Of a stretch of 64,000 nt of DNA, positions 1-10,633 are shown piece by piece. Under the pieces are notes generated by a model, which was given only the letters and a program-made list of their open reading frames with translations, had not been told where the DNA came from and did no database searches. Within the stretch, counting starts at the first letter, position 1. Every line of letters starts with the position of its first letter. Origin of the DNA: CAVVEC01 sp963747105 (lineage in GTDB: Bacteria > Acidobacteriota > Terriglobia > Terriglobales > Acidobacteriaceae); NCBI GenBank assembly GCA_963747105.1, contig CAVVEC010000016.1:620001-684000 (forward strand). Direction: 5' to 3'. The position numbers and the translations under genes are program-made.

Positions 1-216
1 TTGTATGTCGGACGTCCGGCGTTTGGGCAGGAACAGAGCACGGTGGGCATGTTCATGCTGGAGGCCGATGGAAACACTGCGGTCCGCGCCCAAGTGAAGC
101 TGGGCCGCAGCTCGGTAAATACAGTTGAGATCCTGCAGGGTTTGAAAGAAGGCGACCAGGTCATTCTTTCCGACATGTCGCGTTGGGACAATTTCGATCG
201 GGTGCGGCTGGAGTAG
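1..216 (+). CDS. Efflux periplasmic adaptor (HlyD/MacA type), C-terminal fragment
   Basis: The window opens inside this gene; only the last 71 residues are present, so no start can be assigned. The visible part has the shape of the membrane-proximal end of HlyD/RND-type adaptors: a V.LG......EIL.GLKEGDQVI segment followed by a short basic tail. Adaptors of this kind bridge an inner-membrane ABC or RND pump to the outer membrane. It lies 63 bp upstream of a MacB-type ATPase on the same strand, which fits one efflux operon. The family call rests on the tail pattern and context only. Confidence 0.7.
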   Translation: MYVGRPAFGQEQSTVGMFMLEADGNTAVRAQVKLGRSSVNTVEILQGLKEGDQVILSDMSRWDNFDRVRLE

Positions 217-224
217 AGACCCAT

Positions 225-260
225 AACCACAAAGCACACCAGGATTCACGAAGGAAAACC
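225..260. repeat. Intergenic 'accacaaag...cacgaagg' type repeat
   Basis: This stretch between the adaptor and ATPase genes resembles short intergenic sequences of the form accacaaag-cac-acgaagg that recur in many acidobacterial and deltaproteobacterial drafts. That recurrence is recalled knowledge; only one copy is clear here. No function can be assigned. Confidence 0.25.
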
Positions 261-279
261 GTAGAGGGAAGGAATTGCG

Positions 280-978
<699 letters not shown>

Positions 979-3402
979 ATGGAATCCCTGCTGCAGGACA
1001 TGCGCTACGGCTCGCGTATGCTGCGGAAGTCGCCCGGCTTCACCTTGGTTGCGGTCATTACGCTGGCGCTGGGCATCGGCGCCAATACCGCGATGTTCAG
1101 CGTGATCAATTCCGTTCTGCTGCGAGCCCTGCCCTTCCGCGATTCCAGCCGCGTGATGGTGGTATGGAAGACCATGTCGAATGGCAACCCGAACGCTTTT
1201 TCCACCCCGGCATTCCTGGAGATGAAGCAACAGGGCGAGGCTCTGGCGCACATGGGCGCGTTCTCCAGCTTTAGCTCGAACCTGGCGGGAAAAGAAGTGC
1301 CGGAGCGGATCGCGGGCGGCAAAGTGAACTTCGATCTGTTTCCAGTGCTCGGGGTGCAGCCCGTCCTCGGGCGGACATTCACAGCCGAAGAAGACCGCCC
1401 GGGAGCTGGCGGGGTCGTGATCTTGAGCCACGCGCTATGGGAAACTCGGTTCGGCTCGGCGCATCCGATTTTGGGCAGCGCGGTTGCGCTGGACGGCGCC
1501 CCATACACGGTGGTGGGTGTGATGCCACGCGGATTTCACGTGCTCTCCGACAAGGAATTGTTCTGGATCCCCCTGAAATTGGAGTCGGCAAATGCGCAAG
1601 CTTCAGCGCGCAGTGTCCACTGGCTCTTTGCCTTCACGCGGCTGGGGCGGGGAACCAGTCAGAAGCAGGCACAGACGGTGTTGGACACGATCGCGGCGCG
1701 ACTCAAGGCCCAGGACCCAAACGGTGAAGGCGGTTTCGGAGTGACGCTGCAGCCGGTCGCTGATTTTGCCTATGGCAATGTGAAACCAGCCTTGTTACTG
1801 CTGATGGGATCGGTGGGCCTTGTGCTTTTGATCGCGTGTTCCAACGTGGCCAATCTCTTGCTCGCGCGAGGAACTACGCGGCGGCGCGAGATTTCAATTC
1901 GCACAGCCCTGGGGGCGGCGCGGATCCGGGTCATCCGCCAGTTGCTGACGGAGAGCGTAGTGCTCTCGATGGTGGGCGGCATATTGGGGTTGGGTCTGGC
2001 GTGGGTTGCCCTGAGAGTGCTGCTGGCGATTCATCCTTCAAGCATCCCCTCGGTGGATACGATCGCGATTGATGCTACGGTGCTGGGCTACACGGTCTTG
2101 CTGTGCGGCATAGTCGGGATTCTCTTCGGAGTTGCGCCGGCGCTCGAGGCATCGCGAGTCAATGTAAGCGAAGCGCTGAAAGAGGGATCGCGTGGCAGCA
2201 GTGGGGCACTCGGGAAACACCGGGTGGTGCTGGTGGTGTCGGAGACGGCGCTGGCGTCCATTCTGCTGATCGGAGCCGGGCTGTCGTTGAAAAGCCTGTG
2301 GCGCGCGGAGAGCGTGGATCCCGGATTCAATCCGGCAGGTGAGTTAACGTTCCGCATCGCCGTCCCACCTCAGTTCTCGGGCGAACGCATCCCACTTTTC
2401 TACCAGCAGGTGTTGGAGCGAATGAGGGCCTTGCCCGGAGTGCAGTCGGCGGTGCTGGCGAGAAACCTTCCCATGAGCGGCGCCGATCCCTCCATGCCGA
2501 TTGCCATTGAGGGCACGCCGCCTCCGCCGTCCCAGGTTCCGATCGTGACACGCTTTCGCGCCGTTGGGCCCGATTACTTCACGGGCTTGCAGATTTCGCT
2601 GCTCCGCGGACGGGAGTTCAGCGAGCACGACACTGCGGCATCACCTCGGGTAGCTATCGTCAGTGAAAGTTTAGCCAAGCTTTACTGGCCGAAAGAAAAC
2701 GCTCTGGGGAAGCGTCTGAAGCCTGAGCTGACGGGAGGCGATTGGTGCACCGTGATCGGCGTCGCAGCGGACGTGCGCCATTGGGCGGCGGACGTCACCG
2801 ATGTAGAGCCCACCGCGTATTACACCTATACGCAAGTGCCAGAGGCTTTTCTGCCGCTGCTCGAAGGCAGCATGACGCTTGCCGTGCGTAGCAGCAACGC
2901 CACCGGTCTTCTGAGCTCGATTCGAGCTGCGCTGGGCGAAGTGGACAAGACCGTCCCCATATACGACGTCAAGAGCATGGAGGAAATGGTTTCCGATTCG
3001 GGCTCGCTGCGGCGCTTCGATATGTGGCTGATCGGAACCTTTGCAGGGCTGGCTTTGATATTGGCGGCGCTTGGCATTTACGGGGTGATGGCCTACTCAG
3101 TGTCGCAACGCACTCGCGAAATTGGAGTGCGCATCGCGCTAGGCGCCCAGCAGAGCAATGTGTTGCGCTTGATCATGAAACAAGGGGCGAAGCTGGCGCT
3201 GGCAGGAATTGTCGTCGGCCTGGTGGGGGCTTTTGCATTAACGCGGCTGATGGCGAGCCTGCTGTTCGAAGTCAGTCCATGGGATTTCGGAACTTTTTCG
3301 CTCGTGCCCGCGATCGTGCTGGTGCTCATTCTAGCGGGTTGTTACATTCCCGCTCGCCGTGCCACTAACCTCGACCCAGTAGAGGCGCTGCGGGAAGAGT
3401 AG
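979..3402 (+). CDS. ADOP-family ABC permease (FtsX/MacB domains, duplicated)
   Basis: An 807-residue inner-membrane permease of the acidobacterial duplicated orphan permease class. It has an N-terminal DMRYGSRMLRKSPGFT motif, a first membrane helix (LVAVITLALGIGANTAMF), a periplasmic MacB_PCD domain, an FtsX block near residues 270-400, then a second periplasmic domain and a second FtsX block at the C-terminus ending in PARRATNLDPVEALR. It starts at the base after the preceding ATPase stop. It is the first of three homologous permeases here, all intact. The family is thought to export or mechanically act on envelope substrates; the substrate is unknown. Confidence 0.93.
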   Translation: MESLLQDMRYGSRMLRKSPGFTLVAVITLALGIGANTAMFSVINSVLLRALPFRDSSRVMVVWKTMSNGNPNAFSTPAFLEMKQQGEALAHMGAFSSFSSNLAGKEVPERIAGGKVNFDLFPVLGVQPVLGRTFTAEEDRPGAGGVVILSHALWETRFGSAHPILGSAVALDGAPYTVVGVMPRGFHVLSDKELFWIPLKLESANAQASARSVHWLFAFTRLGRGTSQKQAQTVLDTIAARLKAQDPNGEGGFGVTLQPVADFAYGNVKPALLLLMGSVGLVLLIACSNVANLLLARGTTRRREISIRTALGAARIRVIRQLLTESVVLSMVGGILGLGLAWVALRVLLAIHPSSIPSVDTIAIDATVLGYTVLLCGIVGILFGVAPALEASRVNVSEALKEGSRGSSGALGKHRVVLVVSETALASILLIGAGLSLKSLWRAESVDPGFNPAGELTFRIAVPPQFSGERIPLFYQQVLERMRALPGVQSAVLARNLPMSGADPSMPIAIEGTPPPPSQVPIVTRFRAVGPDYFTGLQISLLRGREFSEHDTAASPRVAIVSESLAKLYWPKENALGKRLKPELTGGDWCTVIGVAADVRHWAADVTDVEPTAYYTYTQVPEAFLPLLEGSMTLAVRSSNATGLLSSIRAALGEVDKTVPIYDVKSMEEMVSDSGSLRRFDMWLIGTFAGLALILAALGIYGVMAYSVSQRTREIGVRIALGAQQSNVLRLIMKQGAKLALAGIVVGLVGAFALTRLMASLLFEVSPWDFGTFSLVPAIVLVLILAGCYIPARRATNLDPVEALREE

Positions 3403-3451
3403 ATCAGTTCTTGTGCGAAGAAGGGCGGTAAAGGTTGCGACGGAGTAAGAA

Positions 3452-4159
3452 ATGATTCAACTTCGCAATATTGAGCGCACTTACAAAGCCGGACCGAGCG
3501 TCACTTATGTTTTGCGCCGCATCAACCTCGAGATCAACGAGGGTGAATTCATTACGGTCATGGGGCCTTCGGGATCGGGCAAGTCCACGCTGCTTAGCAT
3601 CGTCGGCATGCTCGATGACAGTTGGGCGGGTGAGTACTACTTCCTGGGGCACGCCGTACACACGCTGGACCGGAAGAAGCGTGCGGACCTGAATCGCAAA
3701 TACATCGGCTTTGTCTTTCAGAGTTATCACCTCCTGGACAACCTCACGGTCTACGAAAACCTGGACGTTCCCCTTTCCTATCGCAACATAGGCCGGGCAC
3801 AGCGCGCCGGCATGGTGGCGGAGATCCTCGACCGTTTTCAGATCGTGGGCAAGAAGGATTTGTATCCCAATCAACTCTCTGGCGGGCAGCAACAGTTGGT
3901 CGGCGTGGCGCGTGCGGTGGTCGGCAATCCGAAATTGATCCTGGCGGACGAACCGACCGGCAACCTGCATTCCAGCCAGGCGAAGGAAATCATGGAGCTG
4001 TTCAAGAAGCTGAACGACCAGGGAACGACGATCATTCAAGTCACGCACTCGGAAGTCAATGCTTCGTACGGAAACCGGACGATTCAATTGTTCGATGGCT
4101 GGATCACGAATGATCCTGCTAACCCGCAGCCAGCAAGTCCGGCGGCGGTCGCGAGATAA
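3452..4159 (+). CDS. Second ABC ATPase of the cluster, with altered D-loop
   Basis: A 235-residue MacB/LolD-type ATPase. Walker A is GPSGSGKS near residues 37-44, the signature is LSGGQQQ, Walker B is LILADEPTG, and a switch His follows in QVTHS. Two positions depart from the first ATPase: the signature is followed by LVGVARAV where R is normal after QQQ, and the D-loop reads GNLHSS where GNLDS is near-universal. The D-loop Asp supports cross-talk between ATP sites, so activity may be reduced or may depend on a heterodimer with the 280-978 ATPase. Four bases separate its stop from the next permease ATG. Confidence 0.93.
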   Translation: MIQLRNIERTYKAGPSVTYVLRRINLEINEGEFITVMGPSGSGKSTLLSIVGMLDDSWAGEYYFLGHAVHTLDRKKRADLNRKYIGFVFQSYHLLDNLTVYENLDVPLSYRNIGRAQRAGMVAEILDRFQIVGKKDLYPNQLSGGQQQLVGVARAVVGNPKLILADEPTGNLHSSQAKEIMELFKKLNDQGTTIIQVTHSEVNASYGNRTIQLFDGWITNDPANPQPASPAAVAR

Positions 4160-4163
4160 CAAA

Positions 4164-6596
4164 ATGGGAACCCTGCTCCAAGACGTCCGCTACGGCTGGC
4201 GCATGCTGGTCAAGAACCCCGGCTTTACTGCCATTGCCGTTTTGACCCTTGCCCTTGGGATCGGGGCAAGCACTGCGATCTACAGTGTCGTCGATACCGT
4301 TCTTTTGCGGCCGTTGCCATACCGGCAGCCGGACCAGCTAGTGCTTGTCACCGAGTCTCTACCGGGGATGTCCACGGATGAGATCGGAGTATCGGCAGCA
4401 GAGTATCAAGACTACCGGGATCGTAATCGCTCTTTTTCGCAGGTAGCGGCGTATGAGAGCGCAGGATTCAACTTAACCGGCGTCGGGCAACCGCTGCGCA
4501 TCAATGCCGCCAGCGTCTCAGCGTCAGCTCTTCCTCTGCTTGGTGTGTCGCCGGAACTGGGACGCGCCTTCACCGCCGAAGAGGACCGCTACGGCTCGGG
4601 CGATGTCGTCGTACTTTCGCACGCCCTCTGGGAACACGAGTACAGCAGCGATCCGAACATTCTGGGCCAGACCGTTAAGCTCGACGAAAAAACGTACACG
4701 GTGATTGGGGTGATGCCGGCCTCGTTCCGCTTTCCATTTGATGGGGCACCGCTCTCCGAGATGGCCGATTTGTGGGTGCCGATAGCATTCGAGCCCGATC
4801 GGCTCATTCCAGAAAACCGCACCCGCGAGTTCGGCGTAGGCCTGATTGGACGCCTCAAGCCGGGCGTTACCCGAGAGCAGGCGCAGAAGGACGTTGAGAA
4901 CATAGCCGCGGACTTCATGAAGCAATATGGTTACTCGGGGACAGGCCGCGTTGTGCCCAGAGCGTACCCGTTTGCGGCTTATGCTGTCCGAAAAGGAAAA
5001 CCGCTTGTGACCCTGCTGGCCTTGGCTGTGGTGTGTGTGCTGCTGATTGCCTGTGCCAATGTCGCCAACCTGCTGCTGGCCCGCGCCAGCCAACGCACCC
5101 ATGAGATGGCAATCCGCAGCGCCATTGGCGCCAATCCGGCCCGCATCTTGCGGCAATGCCTGGTGGAGAGTCTGCTGCTTTCCGTGACCGGTTCGGTCGC
5201 AGGCATTCTGGTGGCGGCGGTCGCGGTTGCAGGTCTGCGACGCTTTGGGCCCGCCGACGTTCCCCGCCTGCACGACGTGATGTTGCACCCCGCAGCGCTC
5301 CTGTTCACGCTTGCGCTTTCAGTCGTCACCGCCATTTTCTTCGGTTTTGTTCCCGCCTGGAGGCTTTCGCACCTCGCGCCCCAAGCATCCTTGAAGGAGT
5401 CATCTCAGGCCGGGCCGGCTCGCGGCACCCAGCGGCTGCAGAATTCTGCGGCCATGATTGAGATCGCCGCCGCCCTGGTGCTGCTCATCGCCGGCGGGTT
5501 GCTGGTCAGAAGTTTTGTACGGTTGCTGGATTCTCCGTTTGGTTTCGATCCTAAGGACGCATTCGTGGTACGGACACTTTTTGACCGCGCCCGTTATCCC
5601 GATGCAGCCAAGAGACAGGCAGTGCAAAAGGACCTACTCGACCGACTTTCGCATTTGCCAGGAGTCACTGCTGTATCGGCGGCGAGTCATCTCCCGCTTA
5701 GCGATGCCCGGCAGATCGGTTTCCGGTTGGAGCATGCGGCGCCGGATGATTTTCACTGGGCGGAGAATTCACTGGTCAGTCCCGGCTATTTCCAGGCGAT
5801 GGGTATTCCGCTGCTACAGGGCAGAGACTTTACAGAGCAGGACCGTCCGGGTACCCCGAATGCGGCCGTCATCAGCCAGGCGATGGCGAAACAATATTTC
5901 CCTGGCCAGAGTCCGGTTGGGCAACGCTATCAATGGGGCGATCGGGGGTTCTTCACGATCGTCGGCGTAGCCGCCGATGTTCACATTGCGGCGCTGGATG
6001 CCGACCCACCGCCGATGATCTACAACTCCATGTTCCAGGCGGAAAGTGGCGCCAGTGGGCGTACCGCCTTTGTGCTGCGGAGTAACGGGGCGGAGCAGGG
6101 CCTGCTCCGGGAGGTACGACAGCAGGTGGCCGCAGTGGACAAAGAGCTGCCCATCTATAACACGACTACTTTGGCTACGCTGATTTCGGAATCGTTGGCA
6201 CAACGTCGCTTTACCGTACTGCTGCTCGGCAGTTTCGCTGTGATTGCGCTGGTGCTCGCGGCTATTGGCTTGTTCGGCGTGATTTCGTACCTGGTGGCTG
6301 AACGTACCCGGGAATTCGGCGTGCGCATGGCGCTGGGTGCGGACCGGATCAATATTTATTGGCAGGTGCTGAAACGTGCCGCCGTGCTTGGGATCGGAGG
6401 TTGCGCGCTTGGCTTTTTGCTGTCGTTGTTTGCCTCTCGGCTGTTGCAGGCGAGTCTTTATCACGTCAGCCGGTTTGATCTGCCCACCGTGGTGGGAGTC
6501 CCGTGCGTGGTGCTGAGCGTCGCGCTGTTTGCCGCCTATTGGCCGGCGCGACGAGCGACCAGGGTCGATCCCATGGTGGCATTGAGATACGAGTGA
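4164..6596 (+). CDS. ADOP-family ABC permease, second copy
   Basis: I chose the ATG at 4164 because it gives the family N-terminus (MGTLLQDVRYGWRMLVKNPG); an open frame extends 105 bp upstream but overlaps the ATPase gene. The 810-residue product repeats the ADOP layout: first helix, MacB_PCD domain, FtsX block near residues 280-410, second MacB_PCD domain, second FtsX block, and the tail PARRATRVDPMVALRYE. It lies 4 bp after the second ATPase and 9 bp before the third permease, so the six genes form one transcription unit. Substrate unknown. Confidence 0.93.
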   Translation: MGTLLQDVRYGWRMLVKNPGFTAIAVLTLALGIGASTAIYSVVDTVLLRPLPYRQPDQLVLVTESLPGMSTDEIGVSAAEYQDYRDRNRSFSQVAAYESAGFNLTGVGQPLRINAASVSASALPLLGVSPELGRAFTAEEDRYGSGDVVVLSHALWEHEYSSDPNILGQTVKLDEKTYTVIGVMPASFRFPFDGAPLSEMADLWVPIAFEPDRLIPENRTREFGVGLIGRLKPGVTREQAQKDVENIAADFMKQYGYSGTGRVVPRAYPFAAYAVRKGKPLVTLLALAVVCVLLIACANVANLLLARASQRTHEMAIRSAIGANPARILRQCLVESLLLSVTGSVAGILVAAVAVAGLRRFGPADVPRLHDVMLHPAALLFTLALSVVTAIFFGFVPAWRLSHLAPQASLKESSQAGPARGTQRLQNSAAMIEIAAALVLLIAGGLLVRSFVRLLDSPFGFDPKDAFVVRTLFDRARYPDAAKRQAVQKDLLDRLSHLPGVTAVSAASHLPLSDARQIGFRLEHAAPDDFHWAENSLVSPGYFQAMGIPLLQGRDFTEQDRPGTPNAAVISQAMAKQYFPGQSPVGQRYQWGDRGFFTIVGVAADVHIAALDADPPPMIYNSMFQAESGASGRTAFVLRSNGAEQGLLREVRQQVAAVDKELPIYNTTTLATLISESLAQRRFTVLLLGSFAVIALVLAAIGLFGVISYLVAERTREFGVRMALGADRINIYWQVLKRAAVLGIGGCALGFLLSLFASRLLQASLYHVSRFDLPTVVGVPCVVLSVALFAAYWPARRATRVDPMVALRYE

Positions 6597-6605
6597 GGTG
6601 AGTGA

Positions 6606-9056
6606 GTGGAAACTCTGATACAGGACGTTCGCTACGGGTGGCGCATGCTGGCGAAAAGCCCCGGCTTCACCGCGGTGGCCGTGATCACGCTCGCGCTGGG
6701 AATCGGCGCCAATACGGCCATCTTCAGCGTGATTAACGCTGCTCTCTTTCACGCTTTGCCATACCGCGAGTCGGACCGCCTGGTGCATCTGTGGGAGACT
6801 AGGCCCACACATGAATTCGCCAAGATGGAAGCCTCGCGACCCAATTTCCTGGAATGGCAGGAATCGAACCACGTGTTTACCGGCTTAGCCGGATACAGCC
6901 CCATTAACTTGTCGCTGTCGAGAGGCGCCGCGGCAATAGGCCTTGCCGGCATGAGGGTGACAGCGAATTTCTTTGATGTGCTGGGCGTGCAGCCGTCACT
7001 GGGCCGGACGTTTCGGCCCGGTGAAGACCTGCCGCACGGAGAACGGGTAGCACTGCTGAGCTATGGCCTGTGGCAGAGTGAGTTTGGCGCCGACCCCAAA
7101 GTAATCGGCCAGGCGATCGATGTGAGCGGGGTGACGTATACAGTGGCTGGAGTTTTGCCGTCGGAGTTCCAATTTGCCAAGCGAGGAGAGGCGCAATTGT
7201 GGGTGCCCCTGAATCCCGGTGGAGATTTCGCGGAACAGTTCCCGGGAGAGGCCGATCGGCGCACGTTTCATTGGATCAACATGATTGCCCGGCTCCGTCC
7301 GGGGGTCACGCTGGCACGGGCCCAGGCGGAGATGACCAGCCTGGCAAAACGGCTGGCGGCACAATATCCAGCCACCAACACGGGTGGAGACGTGCAGGTG
7401 ATCCCGCTGCAGGAAGAGATTGTCGGACCAGTTCAACCAGTGTTGGTGGCTCTTCTGGCCGCGGTCGCCCTGGTCCTGCTCATCGCCTGTGTGAACGTGG
7501 CCAATTTGCTTCTGGCCAGGGCGAAGATTCGCCAGAGAGAGATCGCCGTGCGCTTGGCCCTTGGGGCCACCAACTGGCGCCTCGTCCGGCAAATGCTGAC
7601 CGAGTCCGCGATTCTGGCTCTTTTTGGCGGTGCTTTGGGACTGGTCTGGGCGCGGTGGGGCGTCGCTTTAATCATTTCTCGAATTCCCGGGCAGGTCTTA
7701 GCCCGGATGCCCTACCTGCGCGGATTATCGCTCAATCCCGGGGTCCTCGGCTTTACCCTTCTGATCTCGGTTCTCACTGGCATTGTGTTTGGAATCCTTC
7801 CCGCATTGCAGATCACTCCCTCGAATCCACAGGAAGCACTGAATGAAGGAGCGCGCGCCGTCGGCGGAGCAGCGCATAACCGCATTCGAAACGCCTTGGT
7901 GGTTTCTGAGATTGCACTCTCTTTAGTTCTGTTAACGGGTGCGGGCTTGCTGATGAAGAGTCTGGCTCGGCTTCTGCGAGTTGATCCGGGATTCCAAACC
8001 GAGAATCTGTTGGCCCTGGAGATCTCGGCGCCTTCGGCCCGGTACTCGGATCAGAAACGCAATGAAACTTTTATTCGGCAGCTTTTGGCTCGGGCGCAAA
8101 GCCTTCCCGGCGTGCGAGGCGCAGCTTTGGTCGACACCACCCCGCTCAAAGGCGGCGGCACATCCCACTTTACGGTGCAGGGAAGAGCTGAACCTGCGCC
8201 GGGCCAAGAGCCGCAAGCGAATGCGCGCGACGTCAGCCCGAACTATTTTCAGGTGATGGGAATCCCTCTTCTTCGCGGCCGATTTTTTGCCGATCAGGAT
8301 GGGCCGGATTCGCCCCTGGTCATGATCGTCAGCAAAACTCTCGCCGATCGATTTTTCCCAGGTCAAGATCCCGTGGGCCAGCGGTTGATCTTCAAGTTCG
8401 GTACGACCCTGGTGGTGCAGATCGTGGGCGTAGTTGGCGATGAAAAACTGGGAGCGCTGGATCAGCAAACGACGCCCGTCGTCTACGGACCCACACTTCA
8501 GAGCAACGATACGGATTTGACCATCGTCATGCGCTCAGCTGCCGACCCTGCCGCCCTGACCACCACCCTGCGAGCGGCGATCACCGATTTCGATCCGAAC
8601 ATAGTGTTGAATTCCGCGGTCACGGTGAAAAAGATCATCGCCGACTCACCTTCTGTTTTCTTGCGACGCTTTCCTGCGCTGCTGATCGGCATTTTCGCGG
8701 CGATGGCCTTGCTCCTTTCCACCATCGGCATCTACGGCGTGCTTTCCTACCTGGTGACCCAGCGGACGCGCGAGATTGGAGTCCGCATGGCCCTCGGCGC
8801 TCAGCGCAGCAACATCCTTGGCATGCTTCTGAATGAAGGTTTGCGCCTGGCGGCGTTGGGCATCGCTTTGGGTTTGCTGGTGAGCCTCGTTTCGGCACGT
8901 CTGCTCACGGGACTGCTGTTTGGTGTGAGACCGAGCGACCCCTCGGTCCTGTTAGGCGTGGCTGTGATCATCGCTTCTGTGGCGCTGGCGGCGTGCCTGC
9001 TGCCGGCGCAGCGGGCGATGAAAGTCGATCCCATGGTGGCATTGCGCTACGAGTAG
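6606..9056 (+). CDS. ADOP-family ABC permease, third copy
   Basis: An 816-residue permease starting at GTG 6606, nine bases after the previous stop. The N-terminus (ETLIQDVRYGWRMLAKSPG) and C-terminus (PAQRAMKVDPMVALRYE) match its two neighbours, with the same duplicated MacB_PCD plus FtsX organisation. Three paralogous permeases served by two ATPases implies either alternative complexes or partial redundancy. It ends the efflux operon; the next gene begins about 195 bp later with a two-component pair that may control it, which is an inference from position. Confidence 0.93.
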   Translation: METLIQDVRYGWRMLAKSPGFTAVAVITLALGIGANTAIFSVINAALFHALPYRESDRLVHLWETRPTHEFAKMEASRPNFLEWQESNHVFTGLAGYSPINLSLSRGAAAIGLAGMRVTANFFDVLGVQPSLGRTFRPGEDLPHGERVALLSYGLWQSEFGADPKVIGQAIDVSGVTYTVAGVLPSEFQFAKRGEAQLWVPLNPGGDFAEQFPGEADRRTFHWINMIARLRPGVTLARAQAEMTSLAKRLAAQYPATNTGGDVQVIPLQEEIVGPVQPVLVALLAAVALVLLIACVNVANLLLARAKIRQREIAVRLALGATNWRLVRQMLTESAILALFGGALGLVWARWGVALIISRIPGQVLARMPYLRGLSLNPGVLGFTLLISVLTGIVFGILPALQITPSNPQEALNEGARAVGGAAHNRIRNALVVSEIALSLVLLTGAGLLMKSLARLLRVDPGFQTENLLALEISAPSARYSDQKRNETFIRQLLARAQSLPGVRGAALVDTTPLKGGGTSHFTVQGRAEPAPGQEPQANARDVSPNYFQVMGIPLLRGRFFADQDGPDSPLVMIVSKTLADRFFPGQDPVGQRLIFKFGTTLVVQIVGVVGDEKLGALDQQTTPVVYGPTLQSNDTDLTIVMRSAADPAALTTTLRAAITDFDPNIVLNSAVTVKKIIADSPSVFLRRFPALLIGIFAAMALLLSTIGIYGVLSYLVTQRTREIGVRMALGAQRSNILGMLLNEGLRLAALGIALGLLVSLVSARLLTGLLFGVRPSDPSVLLGVAVIIASVALAACLLPAQRAMKVDPMVALRYE

Positions 9057-9250
9057 AGCGCAATTGTGGGATTTAAGAGTCGCAACCGGAGGCTCACAAT
9101 CCTTGGTTCAACAAGAGCATCAATAAAGTAGAGATAGTAGTTCAAGTATCACATTCAGTTTTGGAGAGCGGTTCGGCAGCTCGATTGAATTTGATCTCTC
9201 TACTCTGGATACCGAGCCCGGAAAGGATAGAATTTGTCTGCCTTAATGAC

Positions 9251-10633
9251 ATGCCTAGCACCTCGACTTCCGCCGCCCGGTTGCTGATCGCCGACGACCA
9301 GCGCGACGTGCTGGAAGCCTTGCGACTGCTATTGAAGCCTGAGGGTTTTGCCCTCGAGACGGCCACATCGCCATCGGGCGTGCTCGATGCGCTTGGCTCG
9401 CGCGAATTTGATGCCGTTCTGATTGATCTGAATTACACTCGCGACACCACTTCAGGACAAGAAGGTCTCGACCTGCTGTCCCGAATCCAGGCCAACGACA
9501 GCACCCTGCCGGTGATCGTGATGACTGCCTGGGGAACGGTCGACTTGGCCGTGGAGGCGATGCGGCGCGGCGCCCGCGACTTCGTGCAGAAACCCTGGGA
9601 AAATGCGCGTCTGCTTGCCGTGCTCCGCACCCAGATCGAACTAAGCGGTGCTCTGCGCCGCAGCCAGCGTCTTGAGGCTGAAAACCGCCTTCTGCGGGCG
9701 GAGGGTTTACCCAAGTTCATCGCCAATGCTGACACAATGCAGCCCGTTCTGCGCCTGATCAGCAATGTGGGCCCATCCGATGCCAACGTCTTAATCACCG
9801 GGGAACACGGCAGCGGGAAGGAAGTGGTGGCGCGCACGCTGCAAGCGCTTTCCAACGCGCGCCTCGCGGCCTCTGGTTGCCGTGAATACCGGCGGTCTTC
9901 CGGAAGGAATCTTTGAAAGTGAGTTGTTCGGCCACGTTAAGGGAGCTTTCACCGACGCCAAGACGGACCGCATCGGCCGCTTCGAACTGGCGCACGGCGG
10001 CACGCTATTTCTAGACGAAATCGCCAACATTCCGCTTTCCCAGCAAGCCAAACTACTGCGCGTTCTGGAAAGCGGAGAGATGGAGCGGGTTGGTTCGTCT
10101 CAAACTCGCCGTGTGGACGTCGCGAATTATCTCCGCCACCAATGCGGATCTGAACCAGGAAGTGGCTGCAGGGCGTTTTCGCCAGGACCTTCTGTTTCGT
10201 CTCAACACTGTCGAGATTCATCTCCCACCTTTGCGCGAACGCCGGCCAGACATCCCGCTGCTTGCCATGCATTTCCTGAACCGCTACTCTCAACGTTATC
10301 GCAAGCCGGCCAAGACATTCGATCCGTCCTGCGATACAGGCGATGTTGGAGTATCCTTGGCCGGGGAACGTCCGCGAGCTGGACCATTCTGTTGAACGCG
10401 CGGTTCTACTTTCGGGCGGAGACGTGATACTGGTGAGTGACCTGAGTCTGCGGGTCCCGCGGGAAAGTGCGCAGCGAATGGAAGATCTCAGCCTGGAAGA
10501 GGTAGAGTCTCTGCTGATTCGCAAGGCCATCGATCGTTATGGCGGCAACATCAGCCAGGCCGCCGAGGCGCTGGGATTGAGCCGAAGCGCACTCTACCGC
10601 CGTCTGCAGAAATATGGAATCGGAAGCAGCTAA
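9251..10633 (+). CDS. Sigma-54-dependent response regulator, NtrC family (frameshifted)
   Basis: Start at ATG 9251 gives a receiver domain at residues about 10-130 (acidic pair in LLIADDQ, phospho-Asp in VLIDLNYT, Lys in VQKPW). A sigma-54 AAA+ domain follows, with a Walker-A-like GEHGSGKE, the GAFTDA loop (ESELFGHVKGAFTDA), a Walker B region GGTLFLDEI, and PWPGNVREL. The C-terminal Fis-type HTH reads GGNISQAAEALGLSRSALYRRL. The reading frame changes near 9870, 10120 and 10330, yet conserved residues run on without a gap, so I treat it as one about 460-residue gene with base-call errors. It overlaps the kinase gene by 20 bp. Confidence 0.85.

Noticed and set aside
9057..9250. Sigma-54 promoter near the NtrC-type regulator
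   Set aside because: No TGGCAC-N5-TTGC with correct GG/GC spacing was found here or upstream of the efflux operon.
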